DNA from: Tenuibacillus multivorans | GTDB taxonomy: Bacteria > Bacillota > Bacilli > Bacillales > Alkalibacillaceae | DNA length: 64,000 nt | Assembly (NCBI RefSeq): GCF_900103915.1 | Contig: NZ_FNIG01000002.1 | Span: 328,608-392,607 of the forward strand | Direction: 5' to 3' | Shown here: positions 19,101 through 29,513 of the stretch, piece after piece | Numbering within the stretch: the first letter of the stretch is position 1 | How the letters are laid out: each line of letters opens with the position of its first letter | Notes under the pieces: generated by a model | Databases searched by the model: none | Told to the model about the DNA's origin: nothing | The model's input: the letters and a program-made list of their open reading frames with translations, nothing else | Made by a program: the position numbers and the translations under genes

Positions 19101-19287
19101 CTTTATCTTCAGAATAATGCTCAATTTCTTGTAATTGGTATTTCTCTAAATAATTCTCAAAGAATTGATTCGACTCTCGTCCTACTGCTTCGATCAAAAA
19201 TAAGTCATCATCAACATTTTCAATATGTTTGATTTGAACGGGTTCAGGCCAAAACGAAGCTCCAACAATTTCACCTTTTTTAAGCAC
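16108..19287 (-). CDS. brxHII: SNF2/RapA-type helicase of the BREX operon (BrxHII-like)
   Basis: A 1059-aa SF2 helicase. Motif I ADDPGAGKT (about 118-126), DEAH box VIVDEAHKM (about 218-226), motif III LLLTATPHKG, and motif VI QRMGRIHRIGQKNEVFVFN identify a SNF2-like ATPase. The long C-terminal region is charged and coiled. It lies 26 bp after pglZ, where type 1 BREX systems carry brxL. Similar proteins are BrxHII of type 3 and 5 BREX and DrmD of DISARM; the neighbours brxA, brxB, brxC and pglZ decide for BREX. The symbol is by family resemblance. Confidence 0.8.
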   Translation of the reverse strand: MLKKGEIVGASFWPEPVQIKHIENVDDDLFLIEAVGRESNQFFENYLEKYQLQEIEHYSEDKASDLLKHRFQHYLQYHVLRTEKEYSHSRVRGNKSLIPLPHQIEAVYSKMLQAPQVRYLLADDPGAGKTIMSGMLIRELKARNMIRKTLILVPPVVLKQWQAELKEKFDEDFVIITRDYLKASGEINPFDMHQQVIASMYWASREDIKNMILNAHFDLVIVDEAHKMAAYTVGQKKRKVKRTKMFQLGENLLRHSEHCLLLTATPHKGDKENFRHLMSLVDHDIFSQLNRGDQILEKSNPYVIRRLKENMVNFDGTPLFPKRTTKTLGFNLSPAEIDLYEAVTDYVRHYFNRAQQNNKPNVAFAMMILQRRLSSSVEAIYLSLVRRKERLQKVLETGQKVQQMMMDYEDYEDSSLEEQELFEAYAEGEFEELDFDELQAEIEMLDQLIRKANVIRQNHEERKFQELEKTLFGAGGLLDQGEKILIFTESKDTLNYLEKKLKAYVPEVAKIVGDFSMDRRQEEVEKFRNDVQIMIATDAGGESINLQFCNQMVNYDIPWNPNRLEQRMGRIHRIGQKNEVFVFNLVATNTREGDVLTRLLTKMEQMREDLGQDLVYDFVGEVLEDRQADLSSVMEQAITGREDLDEVIEHMEKTLSEEHKRLLELAQNERLDDQFDLPGAKRSFDEVSIHSIPNRFYGKFVVDSLQNTRTRMSMSADQSIVRIDRFPKRIRDFARDQKLMFNFDESIRFALTTSKESDSLSMVENDNALFSLVMKLTAKEMQQSVLPLYEVQASIPEVMTMELNQMTIVDGNGRELEQKLMLTGRRANGEFIQLSPYLIFNQTLDVINTYDNEEQNIKRHVIDHARKLLKTIQRKREDYANRKRVFLRKSFEDQMETLQERLKKYQEGNVEGKNSALINQTYAQIDEMEDRSKERLSEIDRERSIQLKPVKRVAQFKVKPNGVGNGRVVPEDYLNLIEDYELNHGRMNVRTQPAFGLVDFISEEADGESRLIVVTDDIHSFKEQLIEEDYEPIKSRVYVYEILGTDVTEHHMEQGLLLI

Positions 19288-19313
19288 GATAACACCTTCT
19301 TTTCCTTCTCAAC

Positions 19314-21809
19314 TTAATACAACGCTTCATATAAACGTAAAACAAATTCTTCTTCTAAGTATGGTACATTACCTTTATTCGTTACTGTTTCGATTTTTAG
19401 CTTACATGTTTCACCGATTTTATAATGTTTTTCAATTAAATTGAATTCAACTTTTCTGTTACGCTCTCGGTTTTCACCTTTTAGGTCAAACACAAGCTCC
19501 ACTTCATTTGATATGCGTTCCTCACCTTGATAAAAAGCAGCACGAATTTTACGTGACGTATATTCATCGGAAACACTTTGCTCCTGATAAAATGAAATCG
19601 GAACACGATAATTCGTAATGACCTTATTAATCATCGCAACAGCTAATTCAACTGGCTGCGCTTTATCTATACGTCGATACTCGATTAACGGAACAACCGC
19701 TTCTTGTGGTAATGCCCCTCCATGTATAAACTGAAGACCACCACCTGTTTTAAATCGGTTTAGACTCTTCGCAAGAACGGACTCAACATTTTTTAAGGGC
19801 GACTGACGCTCCGTTAACATAATCGCTCCTTCAGGTACAGACAATTCATGACCAATTGCAAAACGACGACTGCCGTCTATAACCTTTCCATCAACAGCCG
19901 GAATCTTTCCATGCTCTTCAATTTGTTTAAACTGAAATAAAAAGCCATGATCTGCTGTTATAAAGATTCGTTTCGCTTGAAGTCCTGATAATCGACCAAC
20001 CGCATAATTTAAATCTTCAATAGCATTTTGAACAGCTTCGTAAGTTTCATGTTCTGTTTTATTTGAGTCGCCATGTGCATCAATACGATCATGATATAAA
20101 TAAACTAACCGCTTTCTTCTTAATAACTTCTCTGCTTCACTTGATTTCATATTTAACAGATCTTTTAATTTTAAAACTTCTGTTTGAGGTTCTGTTGACC
20201 GCAATATTTTAAGACGACTACCCATTCCTTTTGTAGAGTTTCCGTCAGCATAAACTACACCTTTTTCATCAGCTTCAAGCTCACGATGTGGTAATAATGA
20301 AGCCATGCCTAATTGCGTATAAGTGGGATAACTCGCTGCCATTGGTTCAATGTTCGATGTTCCATTCTCACGCTCTGATAATTGTTCATGAAGCTCATAA
20401 CCCGCTTCATAGCGAAGTGCATCTGAAATAATGACAAACACTCTAGTATTTTCTTTTTCCAAAATAGGACGAATCTTCTTCGCAAAAAACGTTCGTTGTG
20501 GCATCAATTTCGAGATATAACCATCTTCTAACTTGAAATTCATCTCTTCTGCGATTCGGCGTAAATACTCATTTTCATACCAGTTAGTTAAACGACTAGC
20601 AATTTCCTCAAGCATGTCTTTTGTTTCAAGGTGTACAAATTGATGCATAAAATGACGATAAGTCTGATCAACTTCATATAGATGCTTAGCATAACTTTCG
20701 TAAAAGTCCGGCTCTTGATGCAATCGTTGAACAACAGTTTTCAACTTCTCCATTCGAACGGCTTCATATAACGTTTCATATAGAGAGTTTAGTTTACCCT
20801 TTGAGCCCCAATGAGTTTTTAGTCGCTGATCTATCAACGATAAACGCTCATCAACATCTATCGTTTGATGATAAAGTTCATCAATACACTTCTCAATGAT
20901 AAGTGCATCAATAACAGGAAAAGTTTCAGCGAGCTTATAGTTCTCAATATCTTGATCAGCTAACTGTTCCCTTACTTGATTTACCTTTTCCCATTCTTTA
21001 ATTTGTTCTTCTAGTACTTCACAATCACTATGTTGTAACCATTCTTCAACGAATAGTGCACAGACGTTAGGAGAAGACGATGTCCATTGTCTGTCCCATT
21101 GCTCCACCGTAAAGTTAGCATGCCTTTCAAAATGTTGATAAATTAATACGTTTAATAGCTCAACGAGTGGTTCTTCCGAAGAATCCAATGACACACCAAA
21201 ATAACGACCAATGATTTCAAAGGTGCGTTCTAACGAAAAATTACGCTTCAGCTTTTTCATATATTCCTTATCTTGGGTATTTAAACCATTCATAAGTAAC
21301 TGACGTGCAATGACTCTTACATCAGGTACAGTTGCCTTGACTAATACTGCCAACATACTCAGTTCAAACTGATAGTCATCAGCTTCTTCACGTAACACTT
21401 TCCCCAACTTTCTTTTACGCTCTTGGCTATCAAAAAATAAAGGATACTGTTCCATCATTGGACGTAAAACATGATCAGATACTTGTAAGTCTTCAGATAA
21501 AATGGCTGTTTCATCTGCCTTAAATTCAGCATTATACGATAATACATCCAATAACATATTGTCTTTATCATTAGGTCTCGGTGCATCAGAATATAATAAG
21601 AATGAATCGGATTTTCGCTCAAGTTCAATTTCCACTTTCAATTGAAAAAAGTTACTGTCGGTCAAGTGTCTAACCTCAATATCAGCTAACTGAGCTTCTA
21701 GTTCATCTACGTTTACTTGTTTCTGTGGGTCATACCAAAAAACAATCGCTCGTTCTTTGTTGGCCTTTTCTTGTTGTATTTTATCCTGTAACTTCTCAAT
21801 CACATTCAC
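19314..21809 (-). CDS. pglZ: BREX alkaline phosphatase-fold protein PglZ
   Basis: About 831 aa. The PglZ metal-binding core is visible: VIISDALRYEAGYEL (about 460) and RIFITADHGFLF (about 620), with IHGGALPQEAVVPL further on, typical of the alkaline phosphatase superfamily. In BREX, PglZ is essential both for methylation and for exclusion of phage. I prefer the GTG at 21809 with GAGGTGA 5 nt upstream; a GTG at 21818 is also in frame. The gene follows pglX by about 50 bp. Confidence 0.92.
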   Translation of the reverse strand: MNVIEKLQDKIQQEKANKERAIVFWYDPQKQVNVDELEAQLADIEVRHLTDSNFFQLKVEIELERKSDSFLLYSDAPRPNDKDNMLLDVLSYNAEFKADETAILSEDLQVSDHVLRPMMEQYPLFFDSQERKRKLGKVLREEADDYQFELSMLAVLVKATVPDVRVIARQLLMNGLNTQDKEYMKKLKRNFSLERTFEIIGRYFGVSLDSSEEPLVELLNVLIYQHFERHANFTVEQWDRQWTSSSPNVCALFVEEWLQHSDCEVLEEQIKEWEKVNQVREQLADQDIENYKLAETFPVIDALIIEKCIDELYHQTIDVDERLSLIDQRLKTHWGSKGKLNSLYETLYEAVRMEKLKTVVQRLHQEPDFYESYAKHLYEVDQTYRHFMHQFVHLETKDMLEEIASRLTNWYENEYLRRIAEEMNFKLEDGYISKLMPQRTFFAKKIRPILEKENTRVFVIISDALRYEAGYELHEQLSERENGTSNIEPMAASYPTYTQLGMASLLPHRELEADEKGVVYADGNSTKGMGSRLKILRSTEPQTEVLKLKDLLNMKSSEAEKLLRRKRLVYLYHDRIDAHGDSNKTEHETYEAVQNAIEDLNYAVGRLSGLQAKRIFITADHGFLFQFKQIEEHGKIPAVDGKVIDGSRRFAIGHELSVPEGAIMLTERQSPLKNVESVLAKSLNRFKTGGGLQFIHGGALPQEAVVPLIEYRRIDKAQPVELAVAMINKVITNYRVPISFYQEQSVSDEYTSRKIRAAFYQGEERISNEVELVFDLKGENRERNRKVEFNLIEKHYKIGETCKLKIETVTNKGNVPYLEEEFVLRLYEALY

Positions 21810-21859
21810 GGCTTTCACCTCATTATGTAAAGAGAAAGAGGGAAACTCCCTCTTTCTTG

Positions 21860-24800
21860 TTATTTAATCTTAGATAGCACTTTATCAAATTTGGCATAAT
21901 TAACTTTGACACCATCGTCTAAGTCAATGTCAATTTGTTCATTAGCATATGTCGCTAAATGCTTATCAAATTCTTGAAGTTCATCTAGCTTCTTTTGATA
22001 ATCGGTTTTCGCTTTTTCCAGACTACGTCTATCCGTTGCAGATAAACTAGGATTAGCTAAACGTGTATCAATCATATTAATTTCGTTTTGATACTTCGAT
22101 TGTATCTCTTGTAAATGCTCAAAACGAATCGTTGCCATCGTATCTGGTTGATAGCGATGCATATAGATGAGTGTTCGTAACCCCTTTTGTTTACCAGATT
22201 CAACCAACCAATAAATTGGACGTTTTTGATAAGTTTTACAATGATCTTTGAAAAACTCATCTAAGAAATAACGACGCAACCGCTCCTCAGACGATTCATT
22301 TTTCTTCATGTTTAATGAATCAGCTAACCAACGCATATTCTCATCAACAGTTTCTGGACTAAATGCTACAGATAAAAACCCTCTTAAACGTAAAATAATA
22401 TCGTTATCAAAGTAATGGTCATCAGTCAGTTGAATAAGACCTTCTGGGTTTGGTTTAAATGATTCATACTTTGAATCATCAAACTTACCACCTGCATAAG
22501 CGATGCCTTCAACATCTAAGGAGTAACGACCCATTAGACAACCAATAAAATATGAAAGAAATGATTTAGCTTCTCTAGTTCGATCAGCTTTTCTTAAGGT
22601 TATATCATCTTCTGTTAAGGTTATATTTAAATCATTCTCTAAATTATAAATACTAGTAAAAATTTCATTTAATTGTATCTCGTATTCAAGCAAATTTTGA
22701 ACTTTCTCATCCAGACCCTTTTCCCATTTTTCAAATGCATCATTAATTTTATTTAAATTTTGATTTTCATTAATTAAAAAAGGGTGCTTTGAGAAATCGA
22801 TGGAGGTTTCATATGAATTCCATTCCTCCTTTGAAACTTCAATAGCTTTTTTAACTAATCTAATGACCCTATTTTTTTGTTCAGAGTCCGCATCAATATA
22901 TGGCAAATTTCTTATGTCAAACACATTTAAATTTAATGTATTATTTAAAATTCCTAAAATATCATTTGCGACTTTTGTATTAAGAAATCCCAAAATGTAG
23001 AATAAATCACTACTGCTATTAAAAAAAATTGTTGGAGCCGCTTTGTTAGAAGTATATCCTTCTTCAACATATCTAAAGGTTTTATTACTAGTTGATGAAA
23101 TCATCGTCCATGAAATACCTTCTTTAAACCATAAATACTTGGGTATAAGCCTAGCAATCTTATCTTTCTTATAATGATTTAATGCCTCAGGACTCCAATC
23201 AATAACGTGTTCAACATTTCCAAACCATTTCCTTGAACTTCCACCCTTTAAATGAATAGTCCATTTATCATTAATATTGTCATACGGGACTTCCCATATA
23301 AACCTCAAATACTTATCATTATTACCTGTAATTATTTGTCCATCAGAAATTGTATGATCCTTAAGAAGTTCAACCTCTTTATAAAGGTCTGCAATTTTTT
23401 TATTTAACCAAAACGTAATTGGTGTTGATGGAATATACTGAAACTCATTACAGTCAAAATTATATCTATACTTTACATCTTTACTTTTTACTGCTTCTTT
23501 AACCTTAATAGGTTGTATTAACTCTCCCTTAAACTCCCTAAGCGTTAAATATTCACCTTTGGAATGTAAATGTTGATTTTGTATAACAAATGAACATATA
23601 GGAACAGTTGCTTCTTTGAAAGATGAGTATTCCATTTGTACTAAACTGGCAATACTATGGTTAGAAAGTATATAATTTCGTAGTCTTTCATGAGATGATA
23701 TAAACATCCATGTATAAGGAGTCATTAATGCAGAATATCCATTTTCTTTTGCCATTTGACTTGTTTTATATATAAAAGCTGAATATAAATCACTTTTGTA
23801 ATCTTTGTATTCCTTATTCATAAACTTCTTTAATAGTGGGTTATATTTATTATGATAAGGTGGGTTTGTCACAACCACATCATACTTTTGATATAACAGC
23901 AATGCTTGTTCCAGAACAGGCAATAATTTGTCTTTTAATTCATTAAAATAAGATTCATCAATTAAATCATTTTTTTTATTCACTAGATCATATATACGAT
24001 CAATTAATTTTTCATAAGGTATTTCAATTGGATTTATTAATGAACCGAACTGTTTTCCGTTTTCAAATTGATTTAGTAATTCGTTAATTAACGATTTTTC
24101 AGTGCCATCATCTGTAAAATAATTTATTGCCTCTTCAGATAATGTTTCATCAGTATCCACAATTTCATATACATTTAAATTTGGACTTTTCCCTTTACGA
24201 CTTAATCTTGAGATGAAGCGTGGTTGTTTTTCAGCAGCTTTCATTAATAATGCAAAGTTCGCAATTTGTTGAGCACGTTTATCAATGTCCAACCCGTACA
24301 AGTTTTTTTCTAGAATTAACTGTGGTATTTCTCTGGGTAGATATCCAGCTTCTTCATAAATGTCATATAACATATCAAAGGCATAAAGTAATATGTGACC
24401 TGACCCACATGCTGGATCCATGATTTTAAGTTCTTCTAATGAATCAAATTCTGGGTATAGATGATGATTTTCTTCGTGTTTTAAGTAGTACTCCCAATGC
24501 TGAGCCAAGTGATTATTTTGATACTTTTCATCGTATAATTTCCCTAATGAGTTTTGTACCATATACTGTACAATCCATTTTGGTGTGAATAATTGCGTGA
24601 CGACAGGCAGGTCTTCTTTTTTCACTGCATTGTTTCGTAATCCGCCAACTTGCTCTTTCTTTTCTGACATGTAATATTGATAAAGCCAGCCTAACACTTC
24701 TACATTGTCTTTTCGGGAACCATCTTCCTGTATTTGATAAAAGTTTTCATCAGACAGATTGTTAACCATTTTACGAATGATGGATTCCTGGTCTAATAGA

Positions 24801-25339
24801 TAGTCAGGTAATAATAATTCGGTATAATCTTCAATTTTCTCAAATAAGAAAGGTAGCAATTGATTTAGAGCATTACATTGTGCAATAAATAGGGTGCGAT
24901 AAGCTTGTTCATTATCACCTTTTTGTAGCCATTCATTTATTTGTTCACGATCTACGTCTAAGTTCATTGTTTCATATTGAAGTAAAATATCAGGTTCATT
25001 TTTACCTGTACTACTCGATAATACGTTGACCCGATCAGGTAAATAGTTATTGACCTCCATGTAACGAATCGCAATAATTCGGTTAAACCAAGTGTAAGCC
25101 ACTTCTTCAATGAGCTGATCATATCCCACCTGATTCAATCGTTGTTGTAACGTATGAACAGCATGTTTCATTTCTATTGGGAAGGTCTTACCATTAACGA
25201 TTAATTGTCCATAGTTTTCTTCAATATTTACTTCTTGATTGTCTTTGGTAATTCCATATTGTTCAGCTTTCAATGACACTTTATCAATTAAATCTCGTCT
25301 AGCTTCAACAGCAAACTTCTTAAGTTCTGCCTTATTCAT
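21860..25339 (-). CDS. pglX: BREX adenine-specific DNA methyltransferase PglX
   Basis: An 1159-aa protein. SAM-binding motif I reads MDPACGSGHILLYA (about 309-322) and catalytic motif IV reads VVTNPPYHNKYN (about 486-497), the NPPY signature of N6-adenine methyltransferases. The C-terminal 600 residues would hold the target-recognition region. PglX marks host DNA at a non-palindromic site so that BREX spares it. The length fits PglX (about 1200 aa). The target-recognition middle section (22700-23900) is more AT-rich than the flanks, as often seen where specificity regions are exchanged. Confidence 0.95.
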   Translation of the reverse strand: MNKAELKKFAVEARRDLIDKVSLKAEQYGITKDNQEVNIEENYGQLIVNGKTFPIEMKHAVHTLQQRLNQVGYDQLIEEVAYTWFNRIIAIRYMEVNNYLPDRVNVLSSSTGKNEPDILLQYETMNLDVDREQINEWLQKGDNEQAYRTLFIAQCNALNQLLPFLFEKIEDYTELLLPDYLLDQESIIRKMVNNLSDENFYQIQEDGSRKDNVEVLGWLYQYYMSEKKEQVGGLRNNAVKKEDLPVVTQLFTPKWIVQYMVQNSLGKLYDEKYQNNHLAQHWEYYLKHEENHHLYPEFDSLEELKIMDPACGSGHILLYAFDMLYDIYEEAGYLPREIPQLILEKNLYGLDIDKRAQQIANFALLMKAAEKQPRFISRLSRKGKSPNLNVYEIVDTDETLSEEAINYFTDDGTEKSLINELLNQFENGKQFGSLINPIEIPYEKLIDRIYDLVNKKNDLIDESYFNELKDKLLPVLEQALLLYQKYDVVVTNPPYHNKYNPLLKKFMNKEYKDYKSDLYSAFIYKTSQMAKENGYSALMTPYTWMFISSHERLRNYILSNHSIASLVQMEYSSFKEATVPICSFVIQNQHLHSKGEYLTLREFKGELIQPIKVKEAVKSKDVKYRYNFDCNEFQYIPSTPITFWLNKKIADLYKEVELLKDHTISDGQIITGNNDKYLRFIWEVPYDNINDKWTIHLKGGSSRKWFGNVEHVIDWSPEALNHYKKDKIARLIPKYLWFKEGISWTMISSTSNKTFRYVEEGYTSNKAAPTIFFNSSSDLFYILGFLNTKVANDILGILNNTLNLNVFDIRNLPYIDADSEQKNRVIRLVKKAIEVSKEEWNSYETSIDFSKHPFLINENQNLNKINDAFEKWEKGLDEKVQNLLEYEIQLNEIFTSIYNLENDLNITLTEDDITLRKADRTREAKSFLSYFIGCLMGRYSLDVEGIAYAGGKFDDSKYESFKPNPEGLIQLTDDHYFDNDIILRLRGFLSVAFSPETVDENMRWLADSLNMKKNESSEERLRRYFLDEFFKDHCKTYQKRPIYWLVESGKQKGLRTLIYMHRYQPDTMATIRFEHLQEIQSKYQNEINMIDTRLANPSLSATDRRSLEKAKTDYQKKLDELQEFDKHLATYANEQIDIDLDDGVKVNYAKFDKVLSKIK

Positions 25340-25386
25340 TGTTTCACCCCTATATGTAGAGGAGCAGATTGTTCTCTGCCCCGTGT

Positions 25387-28300
25387 TTATGATTTAACAA
25401 AATAATGAGTTTGTAATTCTTTAATCAAACTTCTCTTCAATGATTCAATGGCACGTTCTAAATCTTCTTCAGATTCAATTGTATTGACTTGACTAAAAAA
25501 GGAGTTATACAACTCTTGCTCTGTGATTGTTTTAGGTTCTCTTTTAACCGTATCTGATTCTTCCCTTAGTTCATTTAGCATGTTACGTGCTTTTGATTTT
25601 GCTGAATCAACAATGTCGATAAGTTGTTGTTGGTTAATACGTGCACTAGAGATCCGTTCGCTTTCTTTGATCTTATCGTAAATTTGTTTGGCTTGTTCTT
25701 TTCTAGTCTGAATATAATCTACAATCGTTTCATGTTGAGAATACTGATCCAGTAATTCTTCAATTGCTTCAATTGATTTATCGGATTGAACTAATACTGC
25801 TTGTTTTTGTTTGTCAGTTTCTTCTTGTATGAGATTCTGAAGGTCATTAGTTAGCTCTGGCAAACGGCTAATATCTTTTGTTGGTTCTTCCTGCAGTAAA
25901 ATTTGTTTTATGCGTTGCGTGATGTCGTCTAATTCTTCGTTATGAATGATTTCTAAGTCATGTTGATGTTCTTTGAGTGCTTGAACAGCTTTGTCAAAAT
26001 TGTTTATAGGATTACCGTTATAAAAGCCTTGTAGCTTTTCTAATACGTCGTACCATTCTTCAATATCATCTTCATATTGAATAAATGTTTGGCAGAGTTC
26101 TTCTGGGTCACGAATGGCAAGTAGTTTTTGTGTGTCATTTGAGACTCTGTTAATATCCTTTTCACCAGGATATAAATATCCACTTGATGGATCTTGTTGA
26201 CGTCGTCTGCTTCTAATTTCTTCAATTGGATTTACAAATTCTTCTTTAACCTTTTCTCGTATAATTTCTTCATAAGCTTCATAAGTGTCATATGTTTGTG
26301 TAATCGAGAAGAAATCACGGACTAATGCAATCAAGTCTTGTTTGATTTGGCTGTCCATCTCTACGATTGGTAAAACGACAATTCGGTCACGTTCAGATAC
26401 TTTTTCTAATCGATCATAGAATTTACTGGAATTAGGATTAAATGGTTCTCCTGCATAGGTAAAGCGAACTTTTCCAGCATTCATTAATCCCATTAATATG
26501 CCGATGGTGTCCTGTTCTTCCCACCCATATGGAACTGCTTTGTATTTTTGAACAACCTGTTTTAATGTTCTTTTGTCATGCGAACGTTCCAATTCTTCTA
26601 TAAAATGCTTGACTTCATCTATCGCATTCTTGTTTAAATCACTGAATAAGCTTTGCTGACCTAAATTTTCTGCAACTTGTTCCCATTCGTTTTTACTATT
26701 TTTAAACGAAATCGGTTCTTCTATATAATGAAATTTCGTAAACGTGCTACGAATTAACATATCCATTGCTTGATCAACTTTACTTTCAAAATTGCCACTA
26801 AAGTCACGACGTTGACCCTGAATGTAAAATTCTGCGTTTTGACAAGCTTTCATTAACAATTCTTGGGCTTTTTGATCATACTCTTCAATCTCAGTCAGTT
26901 TTGTTTCGTAAATACGTTTTTGCTGTTGTGTTGTAGTATTGGATTGTTTACGTCGCACGTAACTATGTACCTTTTGAATATAAGCCAGTGCTCTCTCAGC
27001 TTCTGCAACATATTCTTTATCCAAGAGAATGATTAAGTGACCTGAATTTGCTTGAAGAGCTGCTTCTGAATCAGTCATTCCTTCGGTAAACACTTGCATA
27101 GTTATCTCATGGTTCATTTGACCTTTGACATAACTATCGAATCGTTTATTGTAATCAAAATGTTTCGTTTGTTCATTATGTTTGTATTCATACTTAGGAT
27201 GACGGTACATTGTGTTGAAAAACAAATCTCCTAGGCGTTCTTTAACTGCTGCGGAATTATGCTCTTCTCCTAGTATTTCTCTATTGATTTCCTGTTCCTC
27301 GTCTGAAAGGAAGGAATAAGAGCCATCCGCATGTTGTTCAATGAACATAGCTGTTTGCAGACGATTTAGTGATTCCTTAATTTTGTATTCTAATGGCTGA
27401 CGTTCGTCGTAAATCGTTTCAACCATAAGTGTCGCAATGTTACTAGGTGTTGATTTGATTTCATCAATCCCTTTGATTAAATAAAGGACTTGTAAGACTT
27501 TCACATCATACTCTTCTAGCCCCTCTTGGTTTCTAGCACGGTCTTGAGCACGTGCAATGGTACCAGTAATCGATGATTCTAAGTAGTCACGGATGGAAGG
27601 GTAAAATTCAGCCATCGTAACCATATTGTCAACATTTTCATCTGCATTTAATTGAGCCGCTTCTTGGAACGCTTTAAGCAATGAACGTTCCCCACGAGAT
27701 GTATGTTGTCCACCTTCACCTAGGTTACGAATTTTGGTGAAAATCATTTGTAATAATTCAATCTGATAAGGAACAAACGGATAGAAGGACACAAACTCAT
27801 CGATACTTCGATAGCCCGAACGAAGTTGTGTGTTCTTAGTATCGAAGGACAATCTGTTATGAATGAGTTTACCTTCTTGGTCGTGGATAGATTTTAATGT
27901 TTCCTCACCCACTTCCTTTTTCTCTAGGAGACGTTTTTTAATAACTTCATCTGTATTGGCACTCGATAAGTTAATCTTTGTCTCAAAACGACCTTGGATT
28001 TTTGAGAAGTCTTTTGTACTGTCGAGGTCTGACACAGTCGATTCTAATTTTTCTTGTGATGTCACAATGACCCATGCCTGACCTTTGCAGAGATCACCTA
28101 ATTTTTCAGTAATCGTCTGTAGATTAAGCATTAGGCTTGTGTTGTTACCGATATACTGTCCAATTTCATCTGCTAAGAACACAAGACGGTAATCTGGGCC
28201 TTGTTTTTTACAATAATCAGCTACGAGTTCCGCAACACGTTGAGCATCAATCGAAAACCACTCTCTACTCATCGCAAAGAATGTTTCAGCTGTGTCTTGA

Positions 28301-28950
28301 TCATAACCAACGGATTCTAGAGCTTTAATGACTTTTTTCTTCCGCAATAAAATCTTCAAACGAAATTCTTCCCAAGCCTTACCGTTTTGATCATAGATGG
28401 CTTGCTTAAATTCTTCGTACTTACCATCTTCATCTAACTGACGTTCCATTTCTGCCACCCAAAGTGTATCTGAATAACCTAAATGGTTATTAAACACTCG
28501 TAGAAACACTTCGATAATTCGTTCTTTTTCCGAATCTTTTGATGAAGAAGTTGAACGTGAATCAATATTGAATAATAAAGCATCTGACTTTTTCTCTGAT
28601 ACTTGTTGCATCATATTGAGTAACTCTTGGTTGTCCGTTTTATCCTGGAAATAATCAGCCGGAGTTCTACCTGCAATAGTTTGATTATGTAATAAATATG
28701 ATAGGATTTTTAAGAAATGTGATTTACCAGATCCAAAGAAACCCGAAATCCAAACCCCTACTTTTGTGGATGGCTGATTATAAACAGCTAAATAATTTTG
28801 ATAAAAACGTTCTAAATAATGTTCACTTTCTTCTGTTAACACATACTCATCTAGTTCTGTTTTGACTACGTCATCTTCCGTTTGTTCTGCCTGAACAACG
28901 TTATTTATGGGACGAAATATATCTTTCTTAAATAAATCTTTAATTTGCAT
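25387..28950 (-). CDS. brxC: BREX ATPase BrxC
   Basis: An 1187-aa P-loop ATPase. Walker A is SGFFGSGKSHFLK (about residue 69-81) and Walker B is RLVFLADEIGQYI (about 257-269). The C-terminal third is rich in coiled coil. BrxC (PglY family, DUF499-related) is required for both BREX methylation and defence. The start ATG has GGGGGT upstream and lies 14 bp after brxB. There is only one brxC copy here, whereas type 5 systems usually carry two. Confidence 0.95.
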   Translation of the reverse strand: MQIKDLFKKDIFRPINNVVQAEQTEDDVVKTELDEYVLTEESEHYLERFYQNYLAVYNQPSTKVGVWISGFFGSGKSHFLKILSYLLHNQTIAGRTPADYFQDKTDNQELLNMMQQVSEKKSDALLFNIDSRSTSSSKDSEKERIIEVFLRVFNNHLGYSDTLWVAEMERQLDEDGKYEEFKQAIYDQNGKAWEEFRLKILLRKKKVIKALESVGYDQDTAETFFAMSREWFSIDAQRVAELVADYCKKQGPDYRLVFLADEIGQYIGNNTSLMLNLQTITEKLGDLCKGQAWVIVTSQEKLESTVSDLDSTKDFSKIQGRFETKINLSSANTDEVIKKRLLEKKEVGEETLKSIHDQEGKLIHNRLSFDTKNTQLRSGYRSIDEFVSFYPFVPYQIELLQMIFTKIRNLGEGGQHTSRGERSLLKAFQEAAQLNADENVDNMVTMAEFYPSIRDYLESSITGTIARAQDRARNQEGLEEYDVKVLQVLYLIKGIDEIKSTPSNIATLMVETIYDERQPLEYKIKESLNRLQTAMFIEQHADGSYSFLSDEEQEINREILGEEHNSAAVKERLGDLFFNTMYRHPKYEYKHNEQTKHFDYNKRFDSYVKGQMNHEITMQVFTEGMTDSEAALQANSGHLIILLDKEYVAEAERALAYIQKVHSYVRRKQSNTTTQQQKRIYETKLTEIEEYDQKAQELLMKACQNAEFYIQGQRRDFSGNFESKVDQAMDMLIRSTFTKFHYIEEPISFKNSKNEWEQVAENLGQQSLFSDLNKNAIDEVKHFIEELERSHDKRTLKQVVQKYKAVPYGWEEQDTIGILMGLMNAGKVRFTYAGEPFNPNSSKFYDRLEKVSERDRIVVLPIVEMDSQIKQDLIALVRDFFSITQTYDTYEAYEEIIREKVKEEFVNPIEEIRSRRRQQDPSSGYLYPGEKDINRVSNDTQKLLAIRDPEELCQTFIQYEDDIEEWYDVLEKLQGFYNGNPINNFDKAVQALKEHQHDLEIIHNEELDDITQRIKQILLQEEPTKDISRLPELTNDLQNLIQEETDKQKQAVLVQSDKSIEAIEELLDQYSQHETIVDYIQTRKEQAKQIYDKIKESERISSARINQQQLIDIVDSAKSKARNMLNELREESDTVKREPKTITEQELYNSFFSQVNTIESEEDLERAIESLKRSLIKELQTHYFVKS

Positions 28951-28964
28951 GGTTTTACCCCCTC

Positions 28965-29513
28965 TTAAGATATACGTGATAATTGATAATCATCTTCATA
29001 GTCCAATATCCCAAATAATTTTAGTCTTAGCCCTGTAAATTCACCTGGATAAAATAACACAATTGGCTTCTTATAGCCTTTACTTGATACTGCTTTTAAT
29101 AATTGACTTGATCTTAGGAATGGATGTGCTGTACCTACTCCAGTAATAAAAATAAGATCCGCATCGTCTGTGAATTCCTTGAATTGATCAATTATGGTGT
29201 TACTTTCATTCAAGATTGGTTCTATTGCATCGTTTAATCCACTTATTCCTTCTTCTGCTTCTAATTCATATAATTCTTCTAGTTCATCTTCTTCAAAGAA
29301 TGAAAGCAGAAATTCAAACAAATTCACTTCTTTTATATTTAGTTTGGTGCGCTTAAGCATGTTTTTTAAATAAACACGAACCTGCAACTCATCTTCTGGT
29401 GGATAATCTAACACAAAGTGTGGGATGTCACTCCCAATCCCTTTAGGCTGCGTGAAGCCTTCTTGGTTAATCCGTTTCTCCATTTGATCTAACCGTTCAT
29501 ACGTCGATTTCAT
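28965..29513 (-). CDS. brxB: BREX protein BrxB (DUF1788)
   Basis: A 182-aa protein overlapping the end of brxA by 4 bp (ATGA), which indicates translational coupling. It matches the DUF1788 pattern, including the middle IFITGVGTAHPFLRSS stretch and the PIVLFYPGEFTG segment near the C-terminus. BrxB is a core subunit of type 1, 5 and 6 BREX; its molecular role is not well settled, and it is needed for protection. Confidence 0.9.
   Translation of the reverse strand: MKSTYERLDQMEKRINQEGFTQPKGIGSDIPHFVLDYPPEDELQVRVYLKNMLKRTKLNIKEVNLFEFLLSFFEEDELEELYELEAEEGISGLNDAIEPILNESNTIIDQFKEFTDDADLIFITGVGTAHPFLRSSQLLKAVSSKGYKKPIVLFYPGEFTGLRLKLFGILDYEDDYQLSRIS

Noticed and set aside
16108-19287. DISARM locus based on the DrmD-like helicase
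   Set aside because: The neighbours are brxA, brxB, brxC, pglX and pglZ. No drmA, drmB, drmC or DISARM methyltransferase is seen.
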